A DNA stretch of 6,296 nt, taken from the NCBI GenBank assembly GCA_027489415.1, contig JAIXZU010000019.1, positions 1-6,296 of the forward strand, given 5' to 3'. Position numbers and translations under genes: made by a program. The notes below the pieces were generated by a model that worked only from the letters and a program-made list of their open reading frames with translations, did not search any database and was not told the origin of the DNA. This DNA is from Alphaproteobacteria bacterium. Its GTDB lineage: Bacteria > Pseudomonadota > Alphaproteobacteria > UBA2136 > UBA6156. Positions 1-6,186 of this stretch are shown in pieces (within the stretch, counting starts at the first letter, position 1; each line of letters starts with the position of its first letter).

Positions 1-107
1 GTATGACACTGCCTTTCATCAGTTATGGAGGAAGTTCCACTTTTGCGATGGCGCTGGTGCTGGGCTTCCTGCTGGCGCTGCTGCGTAAACAAGGAAAACG
101 GATTTAA
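1..107 (+). CDS. ftsW: FtsW, septal peptidoglycan glycosyltransferase (3' end only)
   Basis: Only the last 34 complete codons are present; the 5' part lies outside the window and the frame enters at base 3. The visible peptide begins MTLPFISYGGSS, the conserved segment near the C-terminus of SEDS proteins (FtsW/RodA). One hydrophobic helix follows (roughly FAMALVLGFLLALL), then a short basic cytoplasmic tail, RKQGKRI. FtsW is an integral inner-membrane protein that polymerises lipid II at the division site with its partner class B PBP (FtsI). SEDS paralogues share the PFISYGG motif, so RodA cannot be excluded from this fragment alone, but the position directly before murG indicates FtsW. The stop codon TAA (105-107) shares its last A with the murG ATG, an arrangement that favours translational coupling. 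Confidence 0.93.
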   Translation, partial: MTLPFISYGGSSTFAMALVLGFLLALLRKQGKRI

Positions 108-1228
108 TGGGAACACGGATGAAGCAAAAAGCAGCGAAGCCTACCATTCTGGTAGCAAGCGGGGCCAGTGGCGGGCATTTGTTCCCCGCGCTGGCTGTCG
201 CACAGGCCTTACGGCCCACCTTTGATGTGCGTGTGATTCTGGGCGGGACCAAGTTTGTGGATATCGTGCAGAAAGCCGGTTTACCGTTTGTGCGCCTGCC
301 TGCCGCTGCCTTCAATGACCGTGGGCCGCTCCGGTTGGTATGGGCGTTTGCGAAGTTGCTGCAAGGGTTCCTGCTGGCGTTGAACCTGGTGATACGGACC
401 AAGCCGGTGTGCGTGTTCGGTACCGGAGGGTATGCCACGGTGGCGCTGATGCTGGCCGCTAAATTGCGTGGTGTGCCGACGGTGATTCATGAACAGAACG
501 TTCTTCCGGGGCGGGCGAACCGGTTCCTCTCCCGCATTGCCAGTGTGGTGATGGTGACGTTTGAGGAGAGCCTGCAGTACATGCCCGGTGTGAGCGGGCG
601 TGTGGTGGTGACCGGAACGCCGCTCCGAGAGGATATTCTGGTACTGGCCAACCAAGACAAGCCCGTGCGCAAGGCCGGTGAATTTTGCCTGCTGGTGTTG
701 GGAGGCAGCCAAGGGGCGCGGATTTTGGGTGAGGTGATTCCCGAAATGGTGGCAACCATGAGTGAGGCCGAGCGAGCGACGTTGCATATTGTGCAGCAGG
801 TGCGGCCTGATGAGGTGCAGCGGGTAACTGGGGTGTACGCCAAGCTTGGGCTGGCAAGTGTGGTAGTAAAACCGTTTTTCGATAACTTGCCGGAGCTTTA
901 CTCCCGCGCTGATTTAGTGATAGGGCGCAGTGGTGTAGGGACTGTGCTGGAGTGTGCGACCCTTGGCGTGCCCGCGATTTATGTGCCCCTTGAGTTGGCG
1001 GACGGCCACCAGAAGCTGAATGCCGGTGTGGCAGAAAAGGTTGGAGCGGCGGTGGTTGTGGAGCAGACTAACTTCACGCCCGCCAACCTTATGGTGCATG
1101 TGCGCAGCCTGCGCAACGACCCAGCCCGGCTGGAGGCGATGAGCAACGCTGCCAAAACCCTTGCCAAGCCTGATGCCACGGACGCCGTGGCACGTGTAAT
1201 TGGTGAGACGGCGCTACGCGTTCAATAA
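107..1228 (+). CDS. murG: MurG, undecaprenyl-PP-MurNAc-pentapeptide GlcNAc transferase
   Basis: MurG transfers GlcNAc from UDP-GlcNAc to lipid I to make lipid II, as a peripheral protein at the cytoplasmic face of the inner membrane (GT-B fold, family GT28). With 373 residues it is slightly longer than the usual 355-360. In the N-terminal domain a glycine loop, SGASGGHLFPALA, lies at residues 18-30 with His24 conserved. A second loop, GTGGYAT (105-111), is followed by HEQN (128-131). The C-terminal UDP-GlcNAc domain has LGGSQGA (198-204), GRSGVGTVLE with the nucleotide-binding Glu282, and DGHQKLNA (299-306). The first loop differs from the common GGTGGH. The start at 107 overlaps the ftsW stop (TAATG) and has AAGGA (91-95) about 11 nt upstream. 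An in-frame ATG at 119 would remove only four residues and is a possible alternative. murC follows after 20 nt, so the two genes are probably cotranscribed. Confidence 0.97.
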   Translation: MGTRMKQKAAKPTILVASGASGGHLFPALAVAQALRPTFDVRVILGGTKFVDIVQKAGLPFVRLPAAAFNDRGPLRLVWAFAKLLQGFLLALNLVIRTKPVCVFGTGGYATVALMLAAKLRGVPTVIHEQNVLPGRANRFLSRIASVVMVTFEESLQYMPGVSGRVVVTGTPLREDILVLANQDKPVRKAGEFCLLVLGGSQGARILGEVIPEMVATMSEAERATLHIVQQVRPDEVQRVTGVYAKLGLASVVVKPFFDNLPELYSRADLVIGRSGVGTVLECATLGVPAIYVPLELADGHQKLNAGVAEKVGAAVVVEQTNFTPANLMVHVRSLRNDPARLEAMSNAAKTLAKPDATDAVARVIGETALRVQ

Positions 1229-1248
1229 GTTTTTAAGAGGAGAGAGAC

Positions 1249-2652
1249 ATGCAGATTTTTGGACAACATGTACGGGAAGCCAAACTTCATTTTGTGGGAG
1301 TTGGCGGCATTGGCATGAGTGGCCTTGCTGAGGTTCTGGCCGCTGCTGGTGCGAAGGTGAGTGGCAGTGACGGTGGCAGCAAAGGCGACTTTGCCAGACT
1401 GGAACAGGCGGGTGTGAAGGTTTTCCGGAGCCATGAGGCAAGCAACGTGCCCGATGATGCGATTGTGGCGGCGAGTACGGCGATTCCTGCGACCAACCCT
1501 GAGCTGGTTGAAGCGCGCAAGCGTGGGCTTCGGATTGTGCACCGTGCGGACGTGCTGCAGGAGATCATGAGCAATTATCAGACGGTGGCGGTGAGCGGAA
1601 CCCACGGCAAAACCAGCACGACAGCCCTGATTTATACCGCATTGAAGGCTGGTGGTGTGAAAGTGGGGGTCATTAATGGCGGTGTGCTGAATGAGCTTGG
1701 CACGAATGCCATGCTGCCGGCGCGTATCGGTGAGTGGTTGGTGGTGGAGGCTGATGAGAGCGATGCCAGTTTTCTGAAGTTGAAGCCGACGATTGCGGTG
1801 ATTACCAATATTGAGCCCGAGCATATGGATACCTATGGGACTGAAGAAAAGCTGGTGGATGCCTTTGTAAAATTTGCCAACAGTGCCAATGTGGCCGTGA
1901 TTTGTACCGATGACCCCAATGGGGCGATTGTGGCGGCACGGGCCGATAGTGATGTGTTCAGTTACGGTATGACCGATGAGAGTGTGGATGCTTATACCGA
2001 GAGTTATTCCCCGACCAAAGCGGGTATCAATGGCATGGGCATGGCATTTGACGCGACGGTGCGCGGCGGGGTGCTTGAAGATGTGGTGGTGGCCTTGCCG
2101 GGTGCGCACTATGTGCTGAACAGCCTTGCGGCTCTCTCCGTTGCCAGTGTGGTGATGGCTGACATGGTGAATGCGGCTGAGGGGCTTGCGCAATTCCAAG
2201 GTGTGGGCCGCCGCTTTACCAAGGTTGGTGAATGGCACGGTGCCGATGTGATTGATGATTACGGTCACCACCCGACCGAAATTGCCGCAACCCTGGATGC
2301 GGCCAAGCAGGTTTACAAGGGTAAAGTGGTGGCCGTGATTCAACCGCACCGTTACACCCGCCTGCGCGACCTGATGGATGAGTTTGCAAGCAGCTGCAAG
2401 GTGGCTGATGTGGCGATTCTGATGCCGGTTTACAGTGCCGGTGAGCCGCCGATTGAGGGTGTTACCCATGAGGAGCTTGGCCGCCGTATGGAAGAGCTGG
2501 GGCTGCCGGAAGAGGTACATGTGATTCAGGATGAACCGACCTTAGGGAAGGTTTTACACCACCTGCATGTGGGTAAGGGTGATGTGGTGGTATGCCTTGG
2601 TGCCGGGACAATTACGGATTATGCCAAGCACCTTGGGCATCATCACCACTAG
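1249..2652 (+). CDS. murC: MurC, UDP-N-acetylmuramate--L-alanine ligase
   Basis: This cytoplasmic Mur ligase adds L-Ala to UDP-MurNAc using ATP, the first step in building the stem peptide. Its 467 residues match the family's usual length. Domain 1 has the Rossmann-like FVGVGGIGMSG (15-25), which binds the UDP-sugar. The ATP loop GTHGKTSTT (117-125, Lys121) opens domain 2, followed by EADESDASF (167-175) with the Mg-binding Glu, and NIEPEHMDTYG (187-197). DDYGHHPTEIAAT (336-348) and QPHRYTR (365-371) mark the hinge and C-terminal domain and are diagnostic for MurC over MurD, MurE and MurF. A good ribosome site, AGAGGAG (1236-1242), lies 6 nt before the ATG. The protein ends KHLGHHHH, a natural run of four histidines. 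The gene lies between murG and murB, as in most dcw clusters. Confidence 0.98.
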   Translation: MQIFGQHVREAKLHFVGVGGIGMSGLAEVLAAAGAKVSGSDGGSKGDFARLEQAGVKVFRSHEASNVPDDAIVAASTAIPATNPELVEARKRGLRIVHRADVLQEIMSNYQTVAVSGTHGKTSTTALIYTALKAGGVKVGVINGGVLNELGTNAMLPARIGEWLVVEADESDASFLKLKPTIAVITNIEPEHMDTYGTEEKLVDAFVKFANSANVAVICTDDPNGAIVAARADSDVFSYGMTDESVDAYTESYSPTKAGINGMGMAFDATVRGGVLEDVVVALPGAHYVLNSLAALSVASVVMADMVNAAEGLAQFQGVGRRFTKVGEWHGADVIDDYGHHPTEIAATLDAAKQVYKGKVVAVIQPHRYTRLRDLMDEFASSCKVADVAILMPVYSAGEPPIEGVTHEELGRRMEELGLPEEVHVIQDEPTLGKVLHHLHVGKGDVVVCLGAGTITDYAKHLGHHHH

Positions 2653-2685
2653 ACGTTAGAGCTAAGAAGTTAGATTGGAGGCGTA

Positions 2686-3636
2686 ATGATGCGTGAATGG
2701 GCTGAGCCGAAATGGTGGGGTGAGCTGCCCCTTGAGGTGGCGACATTTGCGCGGAATGTCCCGCTGGCGGATTACACCACGATTGCGGTGGGAGGGCCTG
2801 CCGAAGTGTTTGCGACCGTGGCGGATTGGGCTGGCATGGCCAAGTTGGTGAAGTGGTGTAATACCCATTCCGTGCCGCTGACGTTGATTGGTAAGGGCAG
2901 CAATATGGTGATCCGGGATGGTGGGATTCCCGGTATTGTGGCGCACCTTGGTAAGGGCTTTGATGCCGTTGAGGTGGATGGCAGCATGATTACTGCTGAA
3001 GCCGGTGCGGCGTGCGGTACGGTAGCGCGGGCGGCGCGTGAGGCCGAACTACAGGGGATGGCCTTTTTTGGGGGTATCCCTGGTAGTGTGGGGGGAGCTT
3101 TGCGCATGAATGCCGGAGCTTATGGGTTTGAGACGTTTCAAAAGATGAAGATGCTGTGGCTGATTGATGCAGCGGGTGAGGTGCAGGAAGTGGAGCCGGA
3201 TTTTGTGGCGCCGCGTTACCGTGGTACCGCGCTACCTGAGGGCTGGATTTATAAGGCGGCGGCGTGGGAATTAGAGGCTGGCAATAAGGAAGAGATTCGG
3301 AAGCAGATGCAGGACATCAACCGCGCGCGGAGCAGCAGCCAGCCGCTGCATTTACCGAGTTCCGGCAGTTGGTTTAAGAATGTGAAAACGCCTGAAGGTA
3401 TTGTTAACGCATGGAAAATTGTTGACCAGGCGGGTTGCCGGATGATGCGTGTGGGGGGCGCGATGGTGAGTGAGCAGCATGCGAACTTTTTTGTGAATAT
3501 CGGGGCGGCGGAGAAGGGGGGCGTGAGTGCGACGGCCCATGATTTTGAGATACTTAGCCAGAAAGTTGAGGCGATTGTGCTTGAAAAACTGGGGATAACG
3601 CTGGAACGCGAAGTGCGGTTCACCGGGGTGGAATAG
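2686..3636 (+). CDS. murB: MurB, UDP-N-acetylenolpyruvoylglucosamine reductase
   Basis: MurB is a cytoplasmic FAD enzyme that uses NADPH to reduce UDP-GlcNAc-enolpyruvate to UDP-MurNAc, the MurC substrate. With 316 residues and no long insertion it fits the type II family rather than the E. coli type I form. The FAD domain shows YTTIAVGGPAE near residue 27, GKGSNMVIRDGGI (69-81) and GGIPGSVGGALRMNAGAYG (129-147). YRGT (178-181) stands where YRxS is usual; Arg179 is kept. GSWFKN (227-232) carries the predicted proton donor Ser228, and EVRFTG near the end carries the predicted catalytic Glu309. The start is a double ATG: GGAGG (2677-2681) is 4 nt from ATG 2686 and 7 nt from ATG 2689, so the second codon may be the one used; the difference is one residue. 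A terminator overlaps the stop codon. Confidence 0.97.
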   Translation: MMREWAEPKWWGELPLEVATFARNVPLADYTTIAVGGPAEVFATVADWAGMAKLVKWCNTHSVPLTLIGKGSNMVIRDGGIPGIVAHLGKGFDAVEVDGSMITAEAGAACGTVARAAREAELQGMAFFGGIPGSVGGALRMNAGAYGFETFQKMKMLWLIDAAGEVQEVEPDFVAPRYRGTALPEGWIYKAAAWELEAGNKEEIRKQMQDINRARSSSQPLHLPSSGSWFKNVKTPEGIVNAWKIVDQAGCRMMRVGGAMVSEQHANFFVNIGAAEKGGVSATAHDFEILSQKVEAIVLEKLGITLEREVRFTGVE

Positions 3637-3656
3637 CTTGCCCAGCAAGCTTTTTT
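3635..3656 (+). terminator. Rho-independent terminator overlapping the murB stop
   Basis: A perfect 7-bp stem, AGCTTGC (3635-3641) with GCAAGCT (3645-3651), closes a CCA loop. The last T of the stem and five more T residues (to 3656) follow directly. The stem begins at the second base of the murB TAG. It is short, so termination may be partial, but the U-tract is well placed. It would end transcripts from the ftsW-murGCB side before ftsQ. Confidence 0.75.
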
Positions 3657-3664
3657 GGTTACCG

Positions 3665-3692
3665 TTCATGGAAAGTGCATGGCAGGTATAAG
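3665..3692 (+). promoter_or_regulatory. Weak candidate sigma-70 promoter for ftsQ
   Basis: TATAAG (3687-3692) matches the -10 consensus at five of six positions. TTCATG (3665-3670), 16 nt upstream, matches the -35 consensus at only three of six. It is listed because a terminator directly upstream means ftsQ needs its own transcription start or read-through. Transcription would begin near 3699 and leave a leader of about 180 nt before the ftsQ ATG. The call is weak, and no other pair in the gap looked better. Confidence 0.22.
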
Positions 3693-3705
3693 GTAAGCGG
3701 ACGGA

Positions 3706-3722
3706 CCGTTGCGGTGCAACGG
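3706..3722 (+). repeat. Perfect inverted repeat in the ftsQ leader
   Basis: CCGTTGC (3706-3712) and GCAACGG (3716-3722) form a 7-bp stem around a GGT loop. No T-run follows (the next bases are ACACACCCCC), so this is not a standard terminator. It could be an RNA hairpin near the 5' end of a leader transcript, or an operator dyad. Confidence 0.5.
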
Positions 3723-3725
3723 ACA

Positions 3726-3789
3726 CACCCCCTTTCAAAGAAATGATTTATGCTGCTAAGTGATTGAAATTTACGTCACGAAGGGGGTG
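3726..3789 (+). repeat. Long-range inverted repeat in the ftsQ leader
   Basis: CACCCCCTT (3726-3734) is exactly complementary to AAGGGGGTG (3781-3789), with 46 nt between. A GC-rich 9-bp pairing of this kind could close a folded leader domain. The internal segment is AT-rich and shows no further strong stem by eye. The function is unknown, and the pairing may be chance. Confidence 0.35.
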
Positions 3790-3825
3790 GGCGCGGGCGT
3801 AAGCTTCTGTTAGAGTATTCAAGTT

Positions 3826-3839
3826 ACGCGTTTGCGCGT
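3826..3839 (+). repeat. Short hairpin upstream of ftsQ
   Basis: ACGCG (3826-3830) and CGCGT (3835-3839) form a 5-bp stem around a TTTG loop. It lies 27 nt before the ftsQ Shine-Dalgarno sequence. It is short and could be chance. Confidence 0.3.
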
Positions 3840-3865
3840 GCTATGCCACAGTGACCAACAAATTC

Positions 3866-3872
3866 GAGGAGG
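3866..3872 (+). promoter_or_regulatory. Ribosome binding site that fixes the ftsQ start
   Basis: GAGGAGG is a near-complete Shine-Dalgarno sequence placed 8 nt before ATG 3881. The other possible start, GTG 3851, lies upstream of this site and has no purine-rich sequence before it (the preceding bases are GTGCTATGCCACA). This argues that the ftsQ protein begins at 3881. Confidence 0.8.
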
Positions 3873-3880
3873 ATAGCCCC

Positions 3881-4795
3881 ATGGTGCCACGCAAGCCCAA
3901 TGATGTGCCTCCCGTTGAGTTGACCGGCAGCCTGTTTGGCAGCGCCCGCCCGAAAGAACCGAAAGCACCGACCGGATTCCGCGGTTGGCTGGCACGGGCC
4001 GAAGCCCGTGTGGCGGCGTTGCCGTGGGGGAGAATCGGGCAGGGGGCGCTGGCAGTGGCGGTGGTTGCTGGTGGTGCGGCTTTCTGGCAGTGGCGCGGTG
4101 TGGCCGGTGAGGCCGTGACGGCTTACGTGGCCGAGGCGACTGGTGCCGTGGTTGAGAAGATTGTGGTGACCGGCGCGGTGTACACCGGCAAAGATGATTT
4201 ACAGACTGCGCTGGGCCTGAAAAAAGGTGACAGCCTTGTGGGGTTTGATGCTAGTGCGGCCCGCGAGCGGATTGAGCAATTGCCCTGGGTAAGATTGGCG
4301 AGTGTGGACCGGATGCTGCCTGACCGCGTGAACGTGATGATTTACGAGCATGTGCCGCTGGCGCGCTTGGTGGCGGAGGGGACGATTTGGGTCATCAACA
4401 AAGATGGTGAGCGGATTGTGGCGGATACGGACAATGCCTTCCCCGGCCTGCCGCTGCTGCAGGGCGAGGGCGCTGCCGAACATGCCAATGAACTGTTTGC
4501 CCACCTTGCCAACTGGCCGCAGCTGCTGAGCCAATTACGCGAAGCCCAATGGGTTGGTGAGCGGCGCTGGGACCTGCGTTTTGTGAGTGGTGTTGTGGTG
4601 CAACTGCCTGAACAGGATAAAGATTTTGGAACCGAGCAAGCCCTGCCGCTGCTGGCAAAGCTGGAAGAAGCCCGCCATGTATTGACCTTAAATGCCGGTG
4701 AAGTGGACTTGCGCCTGCCTGACCGTGTGGTATTGCGATTGCCAGAGACCGTGGGAGCCACGCCGGTGACGACGAAACCGGCGGTGGCGGGGTAG
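3881..4795 (+). CDS. ftsQ: FtsQ, cell division protein (DivIB/FtsQ family)
   Basis: FtsQ is a bitopic inner-membrane divisome protein that recruits FtsL/FtsB and links early and late division proteins. From ATG 3881 it has 304 residues. A proline- and lysine-rich cytoplasmic N-terminus (1-52) is followed by one membrane segment at about 53-69, rich in Ala, Val and Gly and ending FWQW. The periplasmic POTRA domain covers about residues 92-162: IVVTGAVYTGKDDLQTALGL, then IEQLPWVRLASVDRMLPD with the family motif LPWV (134-137). The beta domain follows, with WVINKDGERI, WDLRFVSGVVVQLPE and the near-terminal VDLRLPDRVVLRLP. An in-frame GTG at 3851 would add ten residues but lacks a ribosome site. 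ddl, normally just upstream, is absent. ftsA begins 111 nt downstream, a wider gap than is usual for this pair. Confidence 0.95.
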   Translation: MVPRKPNDVPPVELTGSLFGSARPKEPKAPTGFRGWLARAEARVAALPWGRIGQGALAVAVVAGGAAFWQWRGVAGEAVTAYVAEATGAVVEKIVVTGAVYTGKDDLQTALGLKKGDSLVGFDASAARERIEQLPWVRLASVDRMLPDRVNVMIYEHVPLARLVAEGTIWVINKDGERIVADTDNAFPGLPLLQGEGAAEHANELFAHLANWPQLLSQLREAQWVGERRWDLRFVSGVVVQLPEQDKDFGTEQALPLLAKLEEARHVLTLNAGEVDLRLPDRVVLRLPETVGATPVTTKPAVAG

Positions 4796-4796
4796 G

Positions 4797-4886
4797 ATGA
4801 GGAACCAGGAACCGAAGGCGCCAAGGAACCAAAGGATTGAGGGGATGCGAAGCCCCGAAGATAAACGACTAACAACAGACTATTGA
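4797..4886 (+). CDS. Possible 29-residue small ORF between ftsQ and ftsA
   Basis: I do not recognise this product, and it may not be a gene. An ATG one base after the ftsQ TAG opens 29 codons ending at TGA 4884-4886, 20 nt before the ftsA ATG. The G-rich ftsQ tail (GGCGGGGTAGG) directly before it could act as a weak ribosome site through coupling with ftsQ termination. The peptide starts MRNQEPKAPRNQRIEG, is strongly charged, and has no hydrophobic segment. Its EPKAP string also occurs in the FtsQ N-terminus (residues 26-30) with synonymous codons. The DNA beneath contains GGAACC repeats, so the open frame could be a by-product of repetitive sequence. Confidence 0.18.
   Translation: MRNQEPKAPRNQRIEGMRSPEDKRLTTDY
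4801..4830 (+). repeat. GGAACC direct repeats in the ftsQ-ftsA gap
   Basis: GGAACC occurs at 4801-4806, 4808-4813 and 4825-4830. The linking sequence (GAAGGCGCCAA) contains the palindrome GGCGCC. A GGGG (4841-4844) and CCCC (4853-4856) pair just downstream could form a small 4-bp stem. The stretch looks like low-complexity intergenic filler or a dispersed repeat. Confidence 0.5.
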
Positions 4887-4906
4887 GAAATTAGGATACG
4901 ACGCAG

Positions 4907-6157
4907 ATGGTAAAGACACGAAACCGGATTGTAGCAGGCCTCGATATCGGGAGCAGCAAGGTAGCGTGCTTTATTGCCGAGCTGGACGAGTTTTATAACC
5001 CGCATGTGCTTGGCTACGGCCAGCATATTTCCACCGGCCTGAAGCGTGGCATGATTGTGGATATGGACCGCACCGAGACGGCGATTCGTGAGGCTGTTCA
5101 TGCGGCGGAAGACATGGCGGGCGTGGAAATTCAGGGTGTGCTGGTGAGCCTTGGTGGTGTGCACCTGCGCAGCCACATGACCGACGGGCTGGTGGTGCTG
5201 AACAAGCAGGACATTACCGATGCTGACATCTTCAAGGTTATTGATGTGGCGCGGGCGCGGCAGATTGATGGTGACCGCCAGATTATCCATGCCCAAGCGA
5301 CCAAATACGTGCTGGACAACCAGAGTGATATTCGGGACCCGCGCGGCATGACCGGCAGCCGTTTGGAGGCGGACGTGCACATTATCACGGCGGCGACGTC
5401 GGCCATCCGGAACGTGGTGCGCTGTGTGGAGCGGGCCAACCTTGAGGTGCTGGACATTGTGGTGCAGCCCTACGCCAGCGCGCTGGCCACGGTTGTGCCT
5501 GATGAGCGCGAGCTGGGTGTGGCGCTGGTGGACATTGGTGGAGGCACCTGCGACCTGGCGATTTATGCCGAAGGTGCGCTGGTTTATACGGCGGTGATTC
5601 CGCTGGGTGGCCAGCACATTACGGCGGACATCGCGCGCGGGCTTTCCACCCCGCTGGCAGCGGCGGAGCGCATTAAAGTGCTGCACGGCCACGCGATGGC
5701 GAGCAGCATTACCGTGGACGACGAAATTGAAGTGCCGAGCGTGGGTGATGACACCCAGACCGTGCGCGGCGAGCCTTCCCACATGACGAAAAGTGCGCTG
5801 GCGGGGATTATCCAGCCCCGTTGCGAGGAAATGCTGGAGCTGGTGCGCGACAAGATTGAACAAAGCGGGTTTGAAGCCGCGATTGGCCGCCGCGTGGTGC
5901 TGACGGGCGGGGCGAGCCAGTTGAACGGTTTGCGCCAGCTGGCGGAAGTGGTGCTGGACAAGAGTGTGCGCCTTGCACGGCCTGTTGGGGCACAGGGACT
6001 GACCGATTTGAGCGGTACGCCGGGGTTTGCGACGCCGGTTGGGTTGCTGATTTACGGGGCGCGGCAGGCAGCGCAGCAGAGCCGCGTGCGTGTGAGTGAT
6101 TCCAAGCTGGCGCAGTGGGCTGGGAATATGGCGAAGTTACTGAGGTTTGCTTCGTAA
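4907..6157 (+). CDS. ftsA: FtsA, actin-like cell division protein
   Basis: FtsA anchors FtsZ filaments to the cytoplasmic face of the membrane and recruits later divisome proteins; it has an actin/Hsp70-type ATP-binding fold. Its 416 residues are typical. The phosphate-1 loop is GLDIGSSK (11-18). The FtsA-specific 1C (SHS2) subdomain lies at about 85-165. Phosphate-2 is VDIGGGTCDLAIY (208-220), and the adenosine loop is VVLTGGASQLNGL (330-342). Blocks such as DPRGMTGSRLEADVH and GIIQPRCEEMLELVRD are alphaproteobacterial in style. After a variable linker, the last 17 residues (about KLAQWAGNMAKLLRFAS) can form the amphipathic membrane-targeting helix with Trp, Leu and basic residues. AGGA (4893-4896) lies 10 nt before the ATG, a rather weak and distant ribosome site. 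A strong terminator follows, so ftsA ends its transcript and ftsZ is not directly cotranscribed. Confidence 0.97.
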   Translation: MVKTRNRIVAGLDIGSSKVACFIAELDEFYNPHVLGYGQHISTGLKRGMIVDMDRTETAIREAVHAAEDMAGVEIQGVLVSLGGVHLRSHMTDGLVVLNKQDITDADIFKVIDVARARQIDGDRQIIHAQATKYVLDNQSDIRDPRGMTGSRLEADVHIITAATSAIRNVVRCVERANLEVLDIVVQPYASALATVVPDERELGVALVDIGGGTCDLAIYAEGALVYTAVIPLGGQHITADIARGLSTPLAAAERIKVLHGHAMASSITVDDEIEVPSVGDDTQTVRGEPSHMTKSALAGIIQPRCEEMLELVRDKIEQSGFEAAIGRRVVLTGGASQLNGLRQLAEVVLDKSVRLARPVGAQGLTDLSGTPGFATPVGLLIYGARQAAQQSRVRVSDSKLAQWAGNMAKLLRFAS

Positions 6158-6159
6158 TG

Positions 6160-6186
6160 AAAAAGCCGCCCTGTTGGGCGGCTTTT
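6160..6186 (+). terminator. Strong rho-independent terminator after ftsA (likely bidirectional)
   Basis: AAAAGCCGCCC (6161-6171) pairs perfectly with GGGCGGCTTTT (6176-6186) around a TGTT loop. The stem has a 7-bp GC-rich core with an A-run before it and a T-run after it. Because five A residues (6160-6164) precede the stem, the minus strand also reads a GC stem followed by TTTTT, so it could stop transcription from both sides. It starts 3 nt after the ftsA TAA. Confidence 0.92.

Noticed and set aside
25..225. A 66-codon + strand frame across the ftsW-murG junction
   Set aside because: It overlaps two real genes in a different frame and its sequence is unlike a protein family. FtsW and MurG motifs explain this DNA.
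1222..2520. A 432-codon open frame on the minus strand opposite murC
   Set aside because: It is fully antisense to a well-supported murC. Its His/Asn-rich composition is just the reverse complement of frequent GTG, ATG and GAT codons, and it shows no recognisable motif.
3706..3722. The CCGTTGC/GCAACGG hairpin as a second terminator
   Set aside because: It is followed by ACACACCCCC, not a T-run, so it lacks the key element of a rho-independent terminator.
3352..3738. A minus-strand frame running from the murB-ftsQ gap into murB
   Set aside because: Most of it is antisense to the conserved 3' half of murB. The part in the gap has no ribosome site or motif, and it shows no similarity to Ddl.
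3764..3816. TTGAAA (3764-3769) and TAGAGT (3811-3816) as a promoter pair for ftsQ
   Set aside because: The spacing is 41 nt, far from the 16-18 nt needed, and neither has a partner at the correct distance.
4880..5863. A 327-codon open frame on the minus strand opposite ftsA
   Set aside because: It is antisense to ftsA, is rich in His, Arg and Asn as expected from a shadow frame, and has no domain motif.
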